Assembly (NCBI RefSeq): GCF_019393635.1
Contig: NC_057862.1
Span: forward strand, 261,964,441-262,028,440
Direction of reading: 5' to 3'
Length of the DNA: 64,000 bases
From: Dromiciops gliroides
Lineage: Eukaryota; Chordata; Mammalia; Microbiotheria; Microbiotheriidae
Shown in pieces: positions 49,101-58,795 of this stretch. The notes beneath the pieces were generated by a model that did not search any database, was not told where the DNA came from, and worked only from the letters and a program-made list of their open reading frames with translations. Both the position numbers and the translations under genes were made by a program. Position 1 is the first letter of the stretch. Every line of letters starts with the position of its first letter.

Positions 49101-52100
49101 GGTAGAGAAAGCTCTGCAGGATCTGAGGAGGGTGGAGGAGTAGGAGGTGGTGCCAGATGAGGGGGAAGAGGTGGGTTCCCGAGAGGAGGGAAGGGCAATT
49201 TGAATCCAGGCTTAGTTTAAAGCATGGGTTCCCTTTCCCCCTGCTTCCTGGAGATTAAAGGTTGCTAGAGGCTGGGTTGTTGCCTCCGGGCATGCAAAAT
49301 TGGAGCAACAATTAGTGTTAGACTTTGGAAAAGTTGCAGGAGTCAGAGGTTTCTCTGAAAGGCATGGTGGAGAGGGGGGGAATATTTATATTCCCTTGTG
49401 TGAGCACGCTGCTGGCTCTTCTAACAAAAATAAAAATAGAAAATCCAAAAACCCAAAGCATTAACATGATTCTTATCCCCCAATTTTCTGGTTAAATAGA
49501 TTAAAGGAGAAATAGGGTGCTTAGGGAGTTGAAAAGGCCCATTTGAAAATTTAAATAGAAACAGCTGGTACCTAGCCAGTACTTTGAATTTAAAGGGGAC
49601 AGGGTAGGGGAAATTTCTTACCCAACCAGAAGCTCAGAAGATCTGTAGGTTCAGCTTTCCTCTTCATGGTCAGCCATCTATAAGGGGCTAAAATTCTAGC
49701 TAGTCTGTCTAAAATATCTAATGAGTGGTCACCACTAAATTATAAGCTTATCAAGAGTTAGACTTTTAAACATTTATTAAGGAGAATAAGAATTTGGTGA
49801 AGAGAGAAAGGCCTAGATCCATCTATCTATCTTGGGGAGCTACAGTTCTCCTGCTCCGCCTCTCATGAGAGTCCTGGTGAAAAAGAGTGAGAGCACTAGC
49901 CTCGCCCCCTCTTCTCCCACAAGCAAATACCACTTCCTGATGCCAAAAGAAAAGCCACATGTCTTGCCCTCAAGTACCTTCTCATGGCAGAGCTTTCCTA
50001 TAGTAAGTCTTCAGCAGATGGCGTCATTCCAATGTTACAGGAGTTATTCTTGTCTTCTGTTGCTTTGAACATCCCTATCACCATAATATTTTTTTGTAGT
50101 GTGGTTATTAATATTTTTTTGTTTATTCTTCTAGCTTAACTTCTCTACTTCAGATTTGATGGTTAGGGCCAGTCTTGGCGCATTTCTGTAGGGAAGGTCT
50201 GGTCTTGTCCTGTTGCTGCTTTCTTGGGGTATATTTTTCCAGGATATGAGGGTAGCTCAGGACTGGGGACCTGAATTTTTCAATGCTCCCAAAAAGGTCT
50301 GATCCACCTGTGGCTCCAGAAGCAGTATTATATGTGACAATCCCACCCCAGTTAAAAACCCATCTGGCAGATGGGTTAAACTAGGTTGAGTGTAACCAAT
50401 AGGCCTCAGACCCATTGATGAGTGAGGGCAGTGTCTCCCCATAGCATGTGAAGATCATTTGGTTGAATAGGCAGCTGAAAACCTAATTTATTCCAATGGT
50501 CAAGAAGGCCACCTGAATTAGGCACTGTGAAGCCACTTAGTGCTCCAGTCAGACATGGAAGATGCCCCAGGTCATCCCACTGTATCCTGACCCATTGCCA
50601 GTCATCTCTGACTTTTGACCTGCCAGTGGACTCCAGTGACTCTGGAAGAGAGTGAGGCTGATTACTTTATTCAACTCTGCCTCACTTAAATCAATTCATG
50701 TGTAAGTCAAAATTTGAAAATGAAAGATAAACTATGGTCTAGAACATAGAACTAAGACCCTGCTTCACTCTGAGTTAGGAGTCCCACAGCTGCTGTTTAC
50801 TTTGAACTTGCTCCTCTTAGCCTAGGGCCTGAAGCTGGCTGCTGCCTACCATGAAACACTACCCTTTAGCCTTGGACTTGTGATCTGTCACTGGGTCATT
50901 CATGGGTGGCAAGCTCCTAGTTAGCACCTGTTCCATGGGGTGCCTTGGTGTATGCCTTGCCTTTCCTCCTGCCTTGGTACATAGCCTCTCACTGGAGTAA
51001 TCCCATGAGTGGTACACTCCTTGCCATATCCCCATTCTCAGTGTCTACAGATTTCTCTGTCTCCCTTGTGCTGACCCTGATCTAGAAAGTGACTTTTTCT
51101 TTGATTTTTTTCTCTCAGAATTCATTGTTACATTTTTTAGATTGTTTTGGAGGAGTTTTAGTAGAGGACTGACTATATTGCTTGCTGAATTTCCCCACCA
51201 TCTTGATTCCACTTCTTTTTCAACTCTCAGCAGACTTCTCAAAGAAATCTATATCAGGGCTCTTAAACTCTTTCCCACTTTAGACCCCTTTTTGCCCAAG
51301 AAGTTTTTATGTTTTTTTGGAGGGCAATGAGGGTTAAGTGACTTGCCCAGGGTCACACTGCTAGTAACTGTCAAGTGTCTGAGGCTGGATTTGAACTCAG
51401 GTACTCCTGAATCCAGGGCCAGTGCTTTATCCACTACACCACCTAGCTGCCCCCATCCCAAGAAGTTTTTTATAGATAAGTATATAAAATAGGCATACAT
51501 AACCTTTTATTGTTGCCATATTTTTTTGTAACCCTCACAATCATTTACCCCCATATAGGGGTCTTTGACCACAGTTTAAGAAGCTTAGATCTACATTACT
51601 GACTCTTTCCCATCCACCAAAGGATACATAATCCTTGTGATCTCTTCTTCCTTAATCATTCCTGAAATTTATCTCAGCCATCATTGATAATGCCCCTAAT
51701 TCAAAGTCCACAAGTTCCATCCAAGCCATTTTCAGGCAACCGTTCCTTGATCTCTACAACATTTGATGCTATTTACCACTTTTATTGATACTTTCCTCCC
51801 TGGACTTATTCGACCTTGTATTTTTGTTCTTTCAGAGCAATTCCTCTTTGTTCATTTGCTTTTTTCCCTTCTTTCACTCCTTTTATGTAAACATTCAGCT
51901 TGTTGTCATGGGATTGGGAGAGTTAGGAGGTGCAGCTGGATAAAGCACTAGGGCTGGAGTCAGGAAGACTTCAGTTCAGATTTGGATTCAGACATTTAGT
52001 AGCTGTGTTACCCTGGGCAAGTCACTTAACCCTGTTTGCACTCGATTTCTTCATCTGCAAAATGAGTAGAAGGAAATGACAAACCGTTCCAGTGTATCAG

Positions 52101-55100
52101 CCTAGAAAAAACCCAAAGGGGTCTTGAAGAGTAGGACATAACTGAAAAGACAACAAAAAGTAGATTGAAGAGCCATTCTCATTGTTAGGAAGACTTGTGC
52201 TTAACTGCTTTGCTATGTCACGTGTGTGACCTGGGCAAGTCATTTAACCTATTAGTGCCCTAGGCAACTAATATATGTAAAACACTTAATAAGCTATCAT
52301 AAATAAGCTTAGTTAGCTATTATAAAACAGATCATTTGCTATCTCATAGGTAGCGTGCAGTTTCTTCACAGATCTGGTTTTTTGGGGTTTATTGTTTTTA
52401 ATGTAAAAATACTGCCTCAGTGTTCCTGTCCCTCAGTTCTCATCTGATTATGAACTCCCTTAGTGACCTCATTTGCTCCCTGTCATTTCAATATCATATA
52501 TATACTAGTCACTCCCAAATCTTTAATTCTAGTCTCGACCTCCCTCTTGAACTTGTTCTTCATTTTCATCTGCCTCTACCCACATGACCAGTGACACCTT
52601 AATTGTAACATATGCAAATCATATCTGATTATTTTACGTTCAGACCACTACCTCCTGACTTGACTCATTTGTTAATAATGCTACACTTAAAATATGGAGG
52701 TCACTATTTAACTTCTCTTCTACCAGTCCATTCCTTCTTTCTGTCAGTTTTACCTTTGCAAAATCCAATCATTCTTTTCCATTCACATTGACACAAGCCC
52801 TTTTCAGATATCTCTTACCTGAACTATTTATTCCTGAGGAGAAGATAAAAGAGAAGAGGTCTGAGAATAGAACATTGGGCAAAGTGACTGTATTTTTTAG
52901 GGGAGATGTTGTTCAGACCTGTGATTTCATCAACACAATGATTTCTGACACTTCAGAACTTCGATAGCACTTTGTTGGTACCTTTTTTTTGGCACCTATA
53001 CCTTGTCTTCTGTTTGATGGGGTACAGGTCTAATATGGTATCCATATTACTACTACCAGGTTAGAGTTTACCCTTCTTGAGGGTTCAGTTTCTTATCCAT
53101 AACTGTATTTCCTCTAGCTCATAACAGTGCCCGGCTAGATTACTGTATAAAGTTAAAAAAAACCCAAACACTTTTTTTAAAGAATAAAGTTAAAATATAT
53201 TTATGGTTTGCCCATTAAATGTATATATTCACTCTAGGGGCAGCCAGGTGGCACAGTGGATAAAGCACCGGCCCTGGATTCAGGAGGACCTGAGTTCAAA
53301 TCCGGCCTTAGACACTTGACACTCACTAGCTGTGTGACCCTGGGCAAGTCACTTAACCCCCTCATTGCCATGCCAAAAAAAAAAAGTATATATTCACTCT
53401 TTAGCATTTATGAAGAATGAAAAATTAAAATTTTATTTAAATTTTTTTTTTGTGAGGCAGTTGGGGTTAAGTGACTTGCCCAGGGTCACACAGCTAGTGA
53501 GTGTCAAGTGTCTGAGGCCGGATTTGAACTCAGGTCCTCCTGAATCCGGGCCGGTGCTTTATCCACCTGTACCACCTGGCTGCCCCTAAAAAATAAAAAT
53601 TTAACATGATATACTCCAATTCACAAATTTAAATTTCACACAATAGTGAGTATATAGTACTTAAGTTTTATTTAAGGTAATTACAAATTAGATCTCTGGT
53701 TTTCAGTTGTATTTATTCACTCTGAAACAGATATATTCTGTACTCTTTATACAATACAACGAGGCATTGATGAGCAATTATATATGTCCTTGAGGGTGAA
53801 GAGAGAAAATAAGACAATTATACTGAGCTGTATCATAAAGTTTGCGAATTTTAATAAACATAATAGACAGTACACTAAACAACTGTTTTTACTAATGCCA
53901 TTAAACATACCGCTATTGCTTACCCTTTGGCTTGCAGACAAGAAAACGTGAGTTTCATCTTGAATAACACCTATTTTCAAGTGGCCTCTACAAATTGGGC
54001 TTAGTTATTTTATTAAAAACCCAACTTTTAATATTTCCCACACTAAGAGTAATCATTTTACTTTGAAATGTTTTCTTCTAAGAGGCCGATTTTTTTTTTA
54101 AACCACATATGTGTTGTAAAGGCCACTAGGACCTCTTCCATCCTTATCAAAGGGAGTGCTAACCTTCTCTCCTATCATACAACACTAAGAGGCTGATTTT
54201 TAAAAACACAAATACCTTCTTTTATTATGTGCTTAAATTGAACAGAAAATTTAATTTCTTTTCAGACATTTTCTGTACATTCTTCATCTTGAACATATTT
54301 GAAAATATATTGCAAGATATACTAGCATAGATGCAAGAATTTTATACTGAAAATTTTCTATTTATTTTTCCTTTATGTATGTATGTGTTTTGTAGGCCCA
54401 ATTCCAGCAACTTAAAGGACTTTCTTGTCGGCTGTGACTGGCTCACCAAGGCTGTGCTATTGAAACATTGCCACTATCAACTCTGGCACCACTTGAAGAC
54501 ATCAGAAGTTGAAAAACCAAAAACTAAAATGGTCATTACATCTAAAAAAGATTATCCCTTAAACAAAAACTTCCCTTATTCCTTAGAACATCTTCAGGCT
54601 TCTTATTGTAGACTTGCCCGAATTGATATGCGAATGCTTTGCCTCAAAAAACTTAAGAAATTAGACTTGAGCCACAACCACATAAGAAAACTACCAGCAA
54701 CAATTGGAGACCTTGTCAATCTTCAAGAACTTAATCTGAATGACAATCATTTGGAGACATTCAGTGAAGTATTATGTTCTTCCACACTCCAGAAGTCTCT
54801 TCAAAGTTTGGACCTCAGCCAAAACAAAATTAAAGCTATCCCTCTGCAATTTTGCCAACTGCAAGAACTCATATATTTGAAACTTGATGACAATGAATTG
54901 ATACGTTCCCGTTCAAGATAGGCCAACTGAGTAACCTGCGATTTTTGTCAGCTGCTCGAAAAACAAGCTTCCTTTTTTGCCCAGTGACTTCAAAAAAATT
55001 ATCCCTTGAGTACTTGGATCTTTTGGAAATGCTTTTGACAACCTAATCTGCTAGTTCCTAATATACAGCTGGCAGTACCATTAACTTTATTAGAAAATTT

Positions 55101-56213
55101 CTGCACGGGCAGTTTTAGATTATAGGTAAGAATCTTATTATTAAAGTTGGTGGGGTTATTTTTGTTTTTGTTTTGAAAGTTATAAAGACTGGCGATGGCA
55201 CATGCTGTTCTTCTCCAGCCAGGTCTTGTCAGTAAGATAGGAAAACAAGATCTGGACAAAATTACTATTGAGGTATAACTAGGAAGAAGGTATAACTTAT
55301 AAAGATAACTATACTTACTATGTAGAGAAAACTACTTTTTTGACCTGTGGCAGTTGAAATTGGAGTTTTTTATTCATCTATTGACTTGGAAAAAAAAAGG
55401 TTTTAATTTAAATTTGAGTATTATACCTCCTTTAAAAAGAAATTAATAGTTGGAGAATTCAGATACATTTGTCAAATTAGGAAAATATTAAAGAACAAAA
55501 TGAAGTTTGATAGAGGTAAATACACAATAGGAAAGACAAAAAACTTCTAATGAAAATGTAATCTAGTCAAAAGTTTAGAAAAAGAAATGAATAGGTTGAA
55601 TGACTTAGGTGCAGTAACTTTTTTTAAAAGAGTGGGATCAGGGGCAGCTAGGTGGCACAGTGAATGGAGCACTGGCCCTGGATTCGGGAGGACCTGAGTT
55701 CAAATCTGGTCTCAGACCCTTGATACTTACTAGCTGTGTGACCCTGGGCAAGTCACTTAACCCCAATTGCCTCACCAAAAAAAAAAGTTAAGGGGACTTT
55801 TTTGGTTTTTAATTTTTATTTGTGAACTATTGAACAGCCTTTGCATTACTTATTTCAGTTATGATTGTTTTGTGTTTTTGCATAATCTCATTGCAAAGTA
55901 AAATCTTGATTTATGACCTATCATATTAACATCTGTATCTTAAATCTACCTTTCCAACAGAATTCCCTATGCTCCTCATATCATTCCTTTTCATCTTTGT
56001 CGAGATTTGGATACATCAAAATCCTGTGACTGTGGAAAATCCTGTCTAAGCTCTTTCATTCAAGCAACTGTTACTATGAATCTACACTATGTTGCCCACA
56101 CTGTGGTTCTGGTAGATAACATGGGTGGCACTGAAGCACCCATTCTCTGTTACTTTTGTTCACTAACATGTTATTCTCAATTCTTGGATCGATCAACAAA
56201 AAGTAATAGGTAA
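39980..56213 (+). CDS. LRR1: LRR1, leucine-rich repeat protein 1 (four coding exons)
   Basis: LRR1 is the substrate receptor of the CUL2-RBX1 ubiquitin ligase; it recognises terminated CMG helicase and directs MCM7 ubiquitylation so the replisome is unloaded. Exons 39980-40171, 42633-42732, 54396-55125 and 55961-56213 give about 423 residues against 414 in human. Exon 1 encodes MKLQCEVELVNRHLP; exon 3 carries the leucine-rich repeats; exon 4 carries the C-terminal cysteine-containing region. All introns obey GT-AG. Intron 2 (11.7 kb) is filled with repeats. Compared with the human protein as I recall it, exon 2 has one extra base and exon 3 about ten small length changes, mostly in base runs, while exons 1 and 4 are clean. 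Either the assembly is faulty here or the gene is newly lost. Confidence 0.93.
40940..40953 (+). repeat. G-run in LRR1 intron 1
   Basis: Fourteen-base G-rich run (GCGGGGGGGGGGGG type), prone to length error in sequencing. Confidence 0.8.
41280..41425 (-). mobile_element. MIR-type SINE
   Basis: TTCTCATTTTACATATGAAA, AACTGAAGCCAAAGGGATTA and AATTTGCTTTCAATCACATG are antisense MIR, old and diverged. Confidence 0.65.
41755..42092 (-). mobile_element. CORE-SINE split by a second CORE-SINE
   Basis: The outer antisense copy is in two parts, 41755-41802 and 41975-42092. AAAGTGACTTGCC is repeated at the joins (41790-41802 and 41975-41987) as the duplication made by the inner insert. Confidence 0.93.
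41803..41974 (+). mobile_element. inner CORE-SINE
   Basis: Full sense copy with an (AAAT)n tail, inserted into the antisense SINE around it; it must be the younger of the two. Confidence 0.94.
42362..42482 (+). mobile_element. CORE-SINE, internally deleted
   Basis: Sense copy lacking the middle from the CCTCAGACACTT box to the CORE box start. AAAAGTGATAA flanks both ends. Confidence 0.88.
42633..42732 (+). CDS. LRR1: LRR1 coding exon 2
   Basis: Acceptor TTTCAAGCAG and donor GTATTG bound 100 bases; a whole-codon exon would be 99. The text opens LKENIEQFFTKFVEEG and closes (in the expected frame) with KATVRLKEPAVDVCLSK. The extra base is in the five-G run at 42677-42681. Confidence 0.9.
42967..43126 (-). 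mobile_element. CORE-SINE
   Basis: Antisense copy preceded by T-rich and G-rich runs; closes with CACCTGGCTGCCC. Confidence 0.88.
43505..43600 (+). mobile_element. MIR-type SINE 3' part
   Basis: TATTTCCTTATCTGTAAAAT and GAGATGGTTGAACTAGATGA are the tail of a MIR-family SINE. Confidence 0.65.
43723..43859 (-). mobile_element. CORE-SINE
   Basis: Antisense copy missing about ten bases near CACTGTGTCACC. Confidence 0.88.
44086..44345 (-). mobile_element. L1 3' end
   Basis: Antisense L1 tail (CATTTCTGCATTAGTCATGT is the L1 3' UTR complement). TGCTCTGAGTTCTTT at 44071-44085 and 44346-44360 is a perfect 15-bp duplication. Confidence 0.9.
44390..44538 (+). mobile_element. CORE-SINE
   Basis: Sense copy lacking about ten bases in the head; GAAACATGGTTG flanks both ends. 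Confidence 0.92.
44560..44760 (-). mobile_element. L1 ORF2 end, antisense
   Basis: TATATTCCATCAGACACAC, TGTTGAACCATTCCCCCAAT and AAGGAGCAATAACTATTTTT follow the complement of the L1 ORF2 terminus. A (TG)n run is at 44593-44611. Confidence 0.6.
44761..45429. other. pyrimidine-rich, no recognised feature
   Basis: CT-rich intronic text, possibly old antisense L1; nothing can be assigned. Confidence 0.35.
45430..45790 (-). mobile_element. unclassified repeat, probably antisense L1 5' part
   Basis: GACCTGGAAGCTCTGAGTTT, TTCTAAGAGATCTGGACAAT and TTTTTTCAGTCTTTTGATCT are shared with 6480-6620 and 7600-7760. The repeat seems to resume at 50041 after the LTR fossil. Confidence 0.45.
45800..45966 (-). 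mobile_element. CORE-SINE
   Basis: Antisense copy at the left edge of the LTR fossil. CTGGTTTCATTTT and CTGATTTTATTTT are a weak duplication. Confidence 0.88.
46091..46460 (-). mobile_element. solo LTR nested in an LTR
   Basis: TGTCAGGGGTGAAATTC to CAATTGTTACA, bounded by GTTC on both sides (46087-46090 and 46461-46464), a perfect 4-bp duplication. Same family as its host LTR; a later insertion reduced to a solo LTR. Confidence 0.82.
46698..46784 (+). mobile_element. CORE-SINE, 3' truncated
   Basis: Head and middle present to CAGACACTTAACAC, then ERV sequence resumes. GGGGTGT flanks the piece. Confidence 0.85.
50041..50284 (-). mobile_element. unclassified repeat, resumed after the LTR fossil
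   Basis: TTATTCTTGTCTTCTGTTGC continues the text broken at 45790. The composite is probably antisense L1 5' sequence. Confidence 0.4.
50285..50735 (-). mobile_element. unclassified dispersed repeat, family A
   Basis: TTTATTCCAATGGTCAAGAA, GACTCCAGTGACTCTGGAAG and the closing AAAATGAAAGATAAAC match 21600-21840. Confidence 0.55.
50736..51215 (-). mobile_element. probable antisense L1 5' UTR
   Basis: Ends at CCACCATCTTGATTCCAC, the complement of the L1 5' start (GGAATCAAGATGGTGG). Text such as GAACTAAGACCC is shared with 8015-8030. Confidence 0.5.
51311..51455 (-). mobile_element. CORE-SINE
   Basis: Antisense copy; CCCAAGAAGTTTTT duplicated on both sides. Confidence 0.93.
51600..51900 (+). 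mobile_element. probable L2-like LINE fragment
   Basis: CATCATTGATAATGCCCC and ACCGTTCCTTGATCTCTACA are weak L2-like text; assignment is tentative. Confidence 0.35.
51925..52165 (+). mobile_element. Mar1-type CORE-SINE with RTE-like tail
   Basis: Head GGTGCAGCTGGATAAAGCAC, CORE box TAGCTGTGTTACCCTGGGCA, then TTCTTCATCTGCAAAATGAG and the RTE-like end GGGTCTTGAAGAGTAGGACA. The tail is (CAACAAA). Confidence 0.75.
52190..52330 (+). mobile_element. MIR-type SINE
   Basis: GTGTGACCTGGGCAAGTCAT with AACACTTAATAAGCTATC downstream; old copy. Confidence 0.55.
52430..52860 (+). mobile_element. probable L2 LINE fragment
   Basis: TCTCATCTGATTATGAACTC, ACTCCCAAATCTTTAATTCT and GACCACTACCTCCTGAC resemble L2 3' sequence with heavy divergence. 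Confidence 0.45.
53237..53388 (+). mobile_element. CORE-SINE
   Basis: Sense copy with a perfect 15-bp duplication GTATATATTCACTCT. Confidence 0.94.
53442..53586 (-). mobile_element. CORE-SINE
   Basis: Antisense copy only 54 bases from the sense copy at 53237, giving a potential hairpin in LRR1 pre-mRNA. Confidence 0.92.
53587..54395. other. end of LRR1 intron 2, no repeat recognised
   Basis: AT-rich. CACTAAGAG..GATTTTTAAA-type text occurs twice (54043-54100 and 54185-54210). The polypyrimidine tract before exon 3 is interrupted by TATGTATGTATGTG. Confidence 0.45.
54396..55125 (+). CDS. LRR1: LRR1 coding exon 3 with about ten small length changes
   Basis: From acceptor TTTTGTAG to donor GTAAGA, 730 bases. 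A clean block (about 54500-54903) reads KTKMVITSKKDYPLNKNFPY and then LRRs such as LKKLDLSHNHIRKLPATIGD and LQELNLNDNHLETF. Departures from the expected frame: an extra C at 54397-54399, an extra T near 54424, two bases missing near 54437, an extra G near 54496, a T missing near 54907, two extra A at 54959-54963, one extra A at 54992-54998, a T missing at 55021-55024, an A missing near 55037, and an extra T at 55098-55100. The net is +2, which leaves the downstream phase wrong. Confidence 0.9.
55126..55960 (+). other. LRR1: LRR1 intron 3
   Basis: 835 bp between GTAAGA and TTTCCAACAG. Apart from one SINE no feature is recognised. Confidence 0.85.
55641..55787 (+). mobile_element. CORE-SINE
   Basis: Sense copy in LRR1 intron 3. 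Confidence 0.9.
55961..56213 (+). CDS. LRR1: LRR1 coding exon 4
   Basis: It opens within a split Arg codon (AG|A) and reads IPYAPHIIPFHLCRDLDTSK, then CDCGKSCLSSFIQATVTMN and HTVVLVDNMGGTEAPI, ending CYSQFLDRSTKSNR and TAA. No length change is seen. The cysteines of CDCGKSC and YFCSLTC are kept. The last codons overlap an AG|GTAAC that could act as a splice donor, so a further exon is possible; the tail is a few residues longer than in human. Confidence 0.92.
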
Positions 56214-56470
56214 CAAACTTTTAAAATTTCATCCATTTAGGGATTTACAGATTAATCTTAATTTTTTACTGCCAAGTTTGAATTGAGTTATAAAGTGTAA
56301 TGGGTATCACAAATAGTTTTACTGATATCAAATTGAAAAAACAATGTATTTTTATAACTTTGAAGTAAACTTTATAATGGGGTTAACTTTAGCCTAAAAC
56401 TTAATATCTTGTCATTTTGAGTTGGTTGATCACATCTCTATTGGTTTGAACCCATACAACCCATATATCA
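56214..56470 (+). other. LRR1: LRR1 3' UTR, likely part
   Basis: AT-rich sequence after the stop codon. No AATAAA is seen before the SINE at 56472; the end of the transcript was not located. Confidence 0.4.
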
Positions 56471-56471
56471 T

Positions 56472-56619
56472 TTGGGGGGTGGGGCATGAAGCAGTTGGGG
56501 TTAAGTGACTTGCCTAGGGTCACACAGCTAGTATGTGTCAAGTGTTTGAGGATAGATTTGAACTCGGGTCCTCCTGAATCCAGAGCTGGTGATCTATCTA
56601 CTGCACCACCTAGCTGCTC
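56472..56619 (-). mobile_element. CORE-SINE
   Basis: Antisense copy, more diverged than most (TGTTTGAGGATAGATTTG). Confidence 0.88.
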
Positions 56620-57550
56620 TGCTATATACAATCTTTACTTTATTTTCAGTAACAATTTTTGTGTATACAGCAAAATAGAAAACTACATAAGTTCTAAATG
56701 CAGTTCAAACTTGTTAATATAATGTTAAATGAAGCACACTACATAAAGTATTCTAAATGTGGACTAGTTGTAAGTATTTTTTCAGGGATATTGAATGTGT
56801 TATGGCTAAGTTTGAGGTAGGAACACTTTTATATTTTTATTCAAAAACCCTTATTGTGTTTTATTACACTGATTCACCCTAAATCAGTTTCACATTCATT
56901 TTGTCCTTATGATTCCTAAGCTTTAGATATTTATTTTTTTACTTTGTAAAGTAAATATAGGAATAGAATTTGAGTTATTTTCAAACTTTGTAATTTTGGA
57001 ATAAATATCTAATTTGGTTTTGTCAATTTTTTCTTAGTATCTTAAATCATCTTAGCTTTACATGTATTTTGTTCTTTCCGGGATGAAAGCGTTGTAATAT
57101 AGTAGGAAAAGGACTGGTTCTGTGGAAATACTCCCTCCATGCCCATTCTGCTACTCTTTGAAGTTGACTGTGTAGTAGAATTCTAAATTTTTAAAAATAT
57201 ACCATTGAGTTGGTTTAGCGTGACTCTCCTGGGAATAAGCATTTGCAGTTTTATCTTACATATTGGTTTGGTTTCATTTTGTGAAAATAACTTTTGCTAA
57301 TATTTTGTAAGACTATGCATGACTAAAAATGCTAACCAGTGTGGGCTTAAACTATTTCCCATTTCAGTTTACTTTGTTTTTTCCCTCTCCTGTTAACATT
57401 TATTCTGACAGTCATTTTTTACTTAACTATTCTAAATGGTAGAGTTATTCTGTAAGTTCATTTATCACTATTTCAATGCTGTTAAAATGAGAATGAAATT
57501 AATTTACTTAAAATGTTTACCTGCAATTTGCAAGTTAGAACGTGGTCTCT
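56620..57550. other. no recognised feature
   Basis: About 930 bp of AT-rich sequence without repeat or coding signal that I can name. Confidence 0.45.
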
Positions 57551-57551
57551 A

Positions 57552-57861
57552 GGGGGCAGCTAGATGGCGTAGTAGATAGAGCACTGGCCCTGGATTCAGG
57601 AGACCTGAGTTCAAATGCGGCCTCAGACACTTGACACTTACTAGCTGTGTGACCCTGGGCAAGTCACTTAACCCCAATTGCCTCACCAAAAAAAAAAAAA
57701 AATTTAAAGTGAGGTGATTGCCCAGGGTCACACAGCTAGTAAGTGTTAAGTGTCTTAAAGCCGGATTTGAACTCAGGTTTTCCTGACTCCAGAGCCAGTG
57801 CTCTATCCACTGTGCCACCTAGCTGCCCCTAATTGCCTCACTGTAAAAAAAAAAAAAAAAG
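57552..57861 (+). mobile_element. CORE-SINE with an antisense CORE-SINE in its tail
   Basis: The outer sense copy is flanked by GAACGTGGTCTCT and GAATGTGGTCTCT. The inner antisense copy (about 57707-57829) re-starts AATTGCCTCAC of the outer tail on its right. Confidence 0.92.
57707..57829 (-). mobile_element. inner antisense CORE-SINE
   Basis: It lies head-to-tail against the outer copy, forming a 120-bp inverted repeat. Confidence 0.9.
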
Positions 57862-58079
57862 AATGTGGTCTCTAACAGTACATCTTAAGTTCACTGAGAA
57901 TATCAAAGCAACTTTTTCTTAATTTTTATTAATACACTGTTTTTACAACATGTACATTTCCCAATATCCCAATATATCCCTAGGAGAGAGCTCTTCTAAA
58001 AGTATATAACGAATCCAGGATGTCAATAAGAAAGAGGAAACAAAGCCAGTAAAACTAACCTGGGCATCAACCAAGGCTA

Positions 58080-58795
58080 ACATTACATGCATTATATGAT
58101 TTCCTCACCTCACATATCTAATCCTTTACCAACTCTTGTTGCTTTCCCTTTCCCTTTCACATCTGTCCTATAAATCCCCTCTCTCCACTTAAATAAGCAG
58201 AACCCTGGTTCAGACCCTTTTCACCTAATGCCTGGAGTATTGTAAAAGCCTACTAATTGGTCTCCTGCCTCAAGACTTTGCAACTTAGTCCTTCCACTCT
58301 GCTGCCAAAGTGATCTTTCTAAAATGTTGGTCTGAAAAACAGTTCAGTGCTGGGCGATCATGTCATCCTGTTACCTCCATAATCAAATATCAAATCCTCT
58401 GTTTGGGTTTCAGAGCCCTTTATACCCTGGATCCTTCTTGTCTTTCTAGTTTTCTTATACTTGAATCCCATATACTCTTCTCATTCAGTAACACTGGCTT
58501 TCTTGCTTTTCCTGCCCAAACATCCATTTCTCAATCAAGTGTCTACCATGCCAGGAATGCTCCCCCTCCTCACCTCAACTTTCTGACTTCAAGTCTCAAT
58601 TTCTACCTTCTGAAAAAGGCCTTTCCTGGTTTCCCTGCTCTCCTCCCATTGTTAGTACTTTCCCCCTGGAATTACGTCCCATTTATAAGTGTTTGTATTT
58701 TATGTGTATGTCTGCTTGTTTCCCCCACCAAAATGTAAACTCCACAAGGGCAAGAACTCTGTTTTTGCCCTTTTTTGTATCTGTAACTGGTTGGT
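58080..58795 (+). mobile_element. L2 LINE 3' fragment
   Basis: AAAGTGATCTTTCTAAAATG, TGATCATGTCATCC-type text, CCATGCCAGGAATGCTCCCC, ACTCCACAAGGGCAAGAACT and TTTTTGTATCTGTAACTGG follow L2 order. The 142-codon plus-strand frame across it is repeat-derived. Confidence 0.7.

Larger units (their letters stand above)
45980..50038 (-). mobile_element. second LTR-internal-LTR fossil of the 28.9-kb family, with an LTR nested in its LTR
   Basis: Outer LTR pieces are 45980-46090 and 46461-46652 (left) and about 49685-50038 (right); the left LTR lacks its outer end. The internal region (about 46653-49684) matches 29229-32089 along nearly its whole length, including the G-rich tract and the TGGCTGACCATGAAGAGG primer-site position. 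It has no long open frame and is broken. It lies in LRR1 intron 2, opposite in sense to the gene. Its LTRs differ more from each other than those at 28.9 kb, so it is probably older. A SINE piece lies at 46698-46783. Confidence 0.83.
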
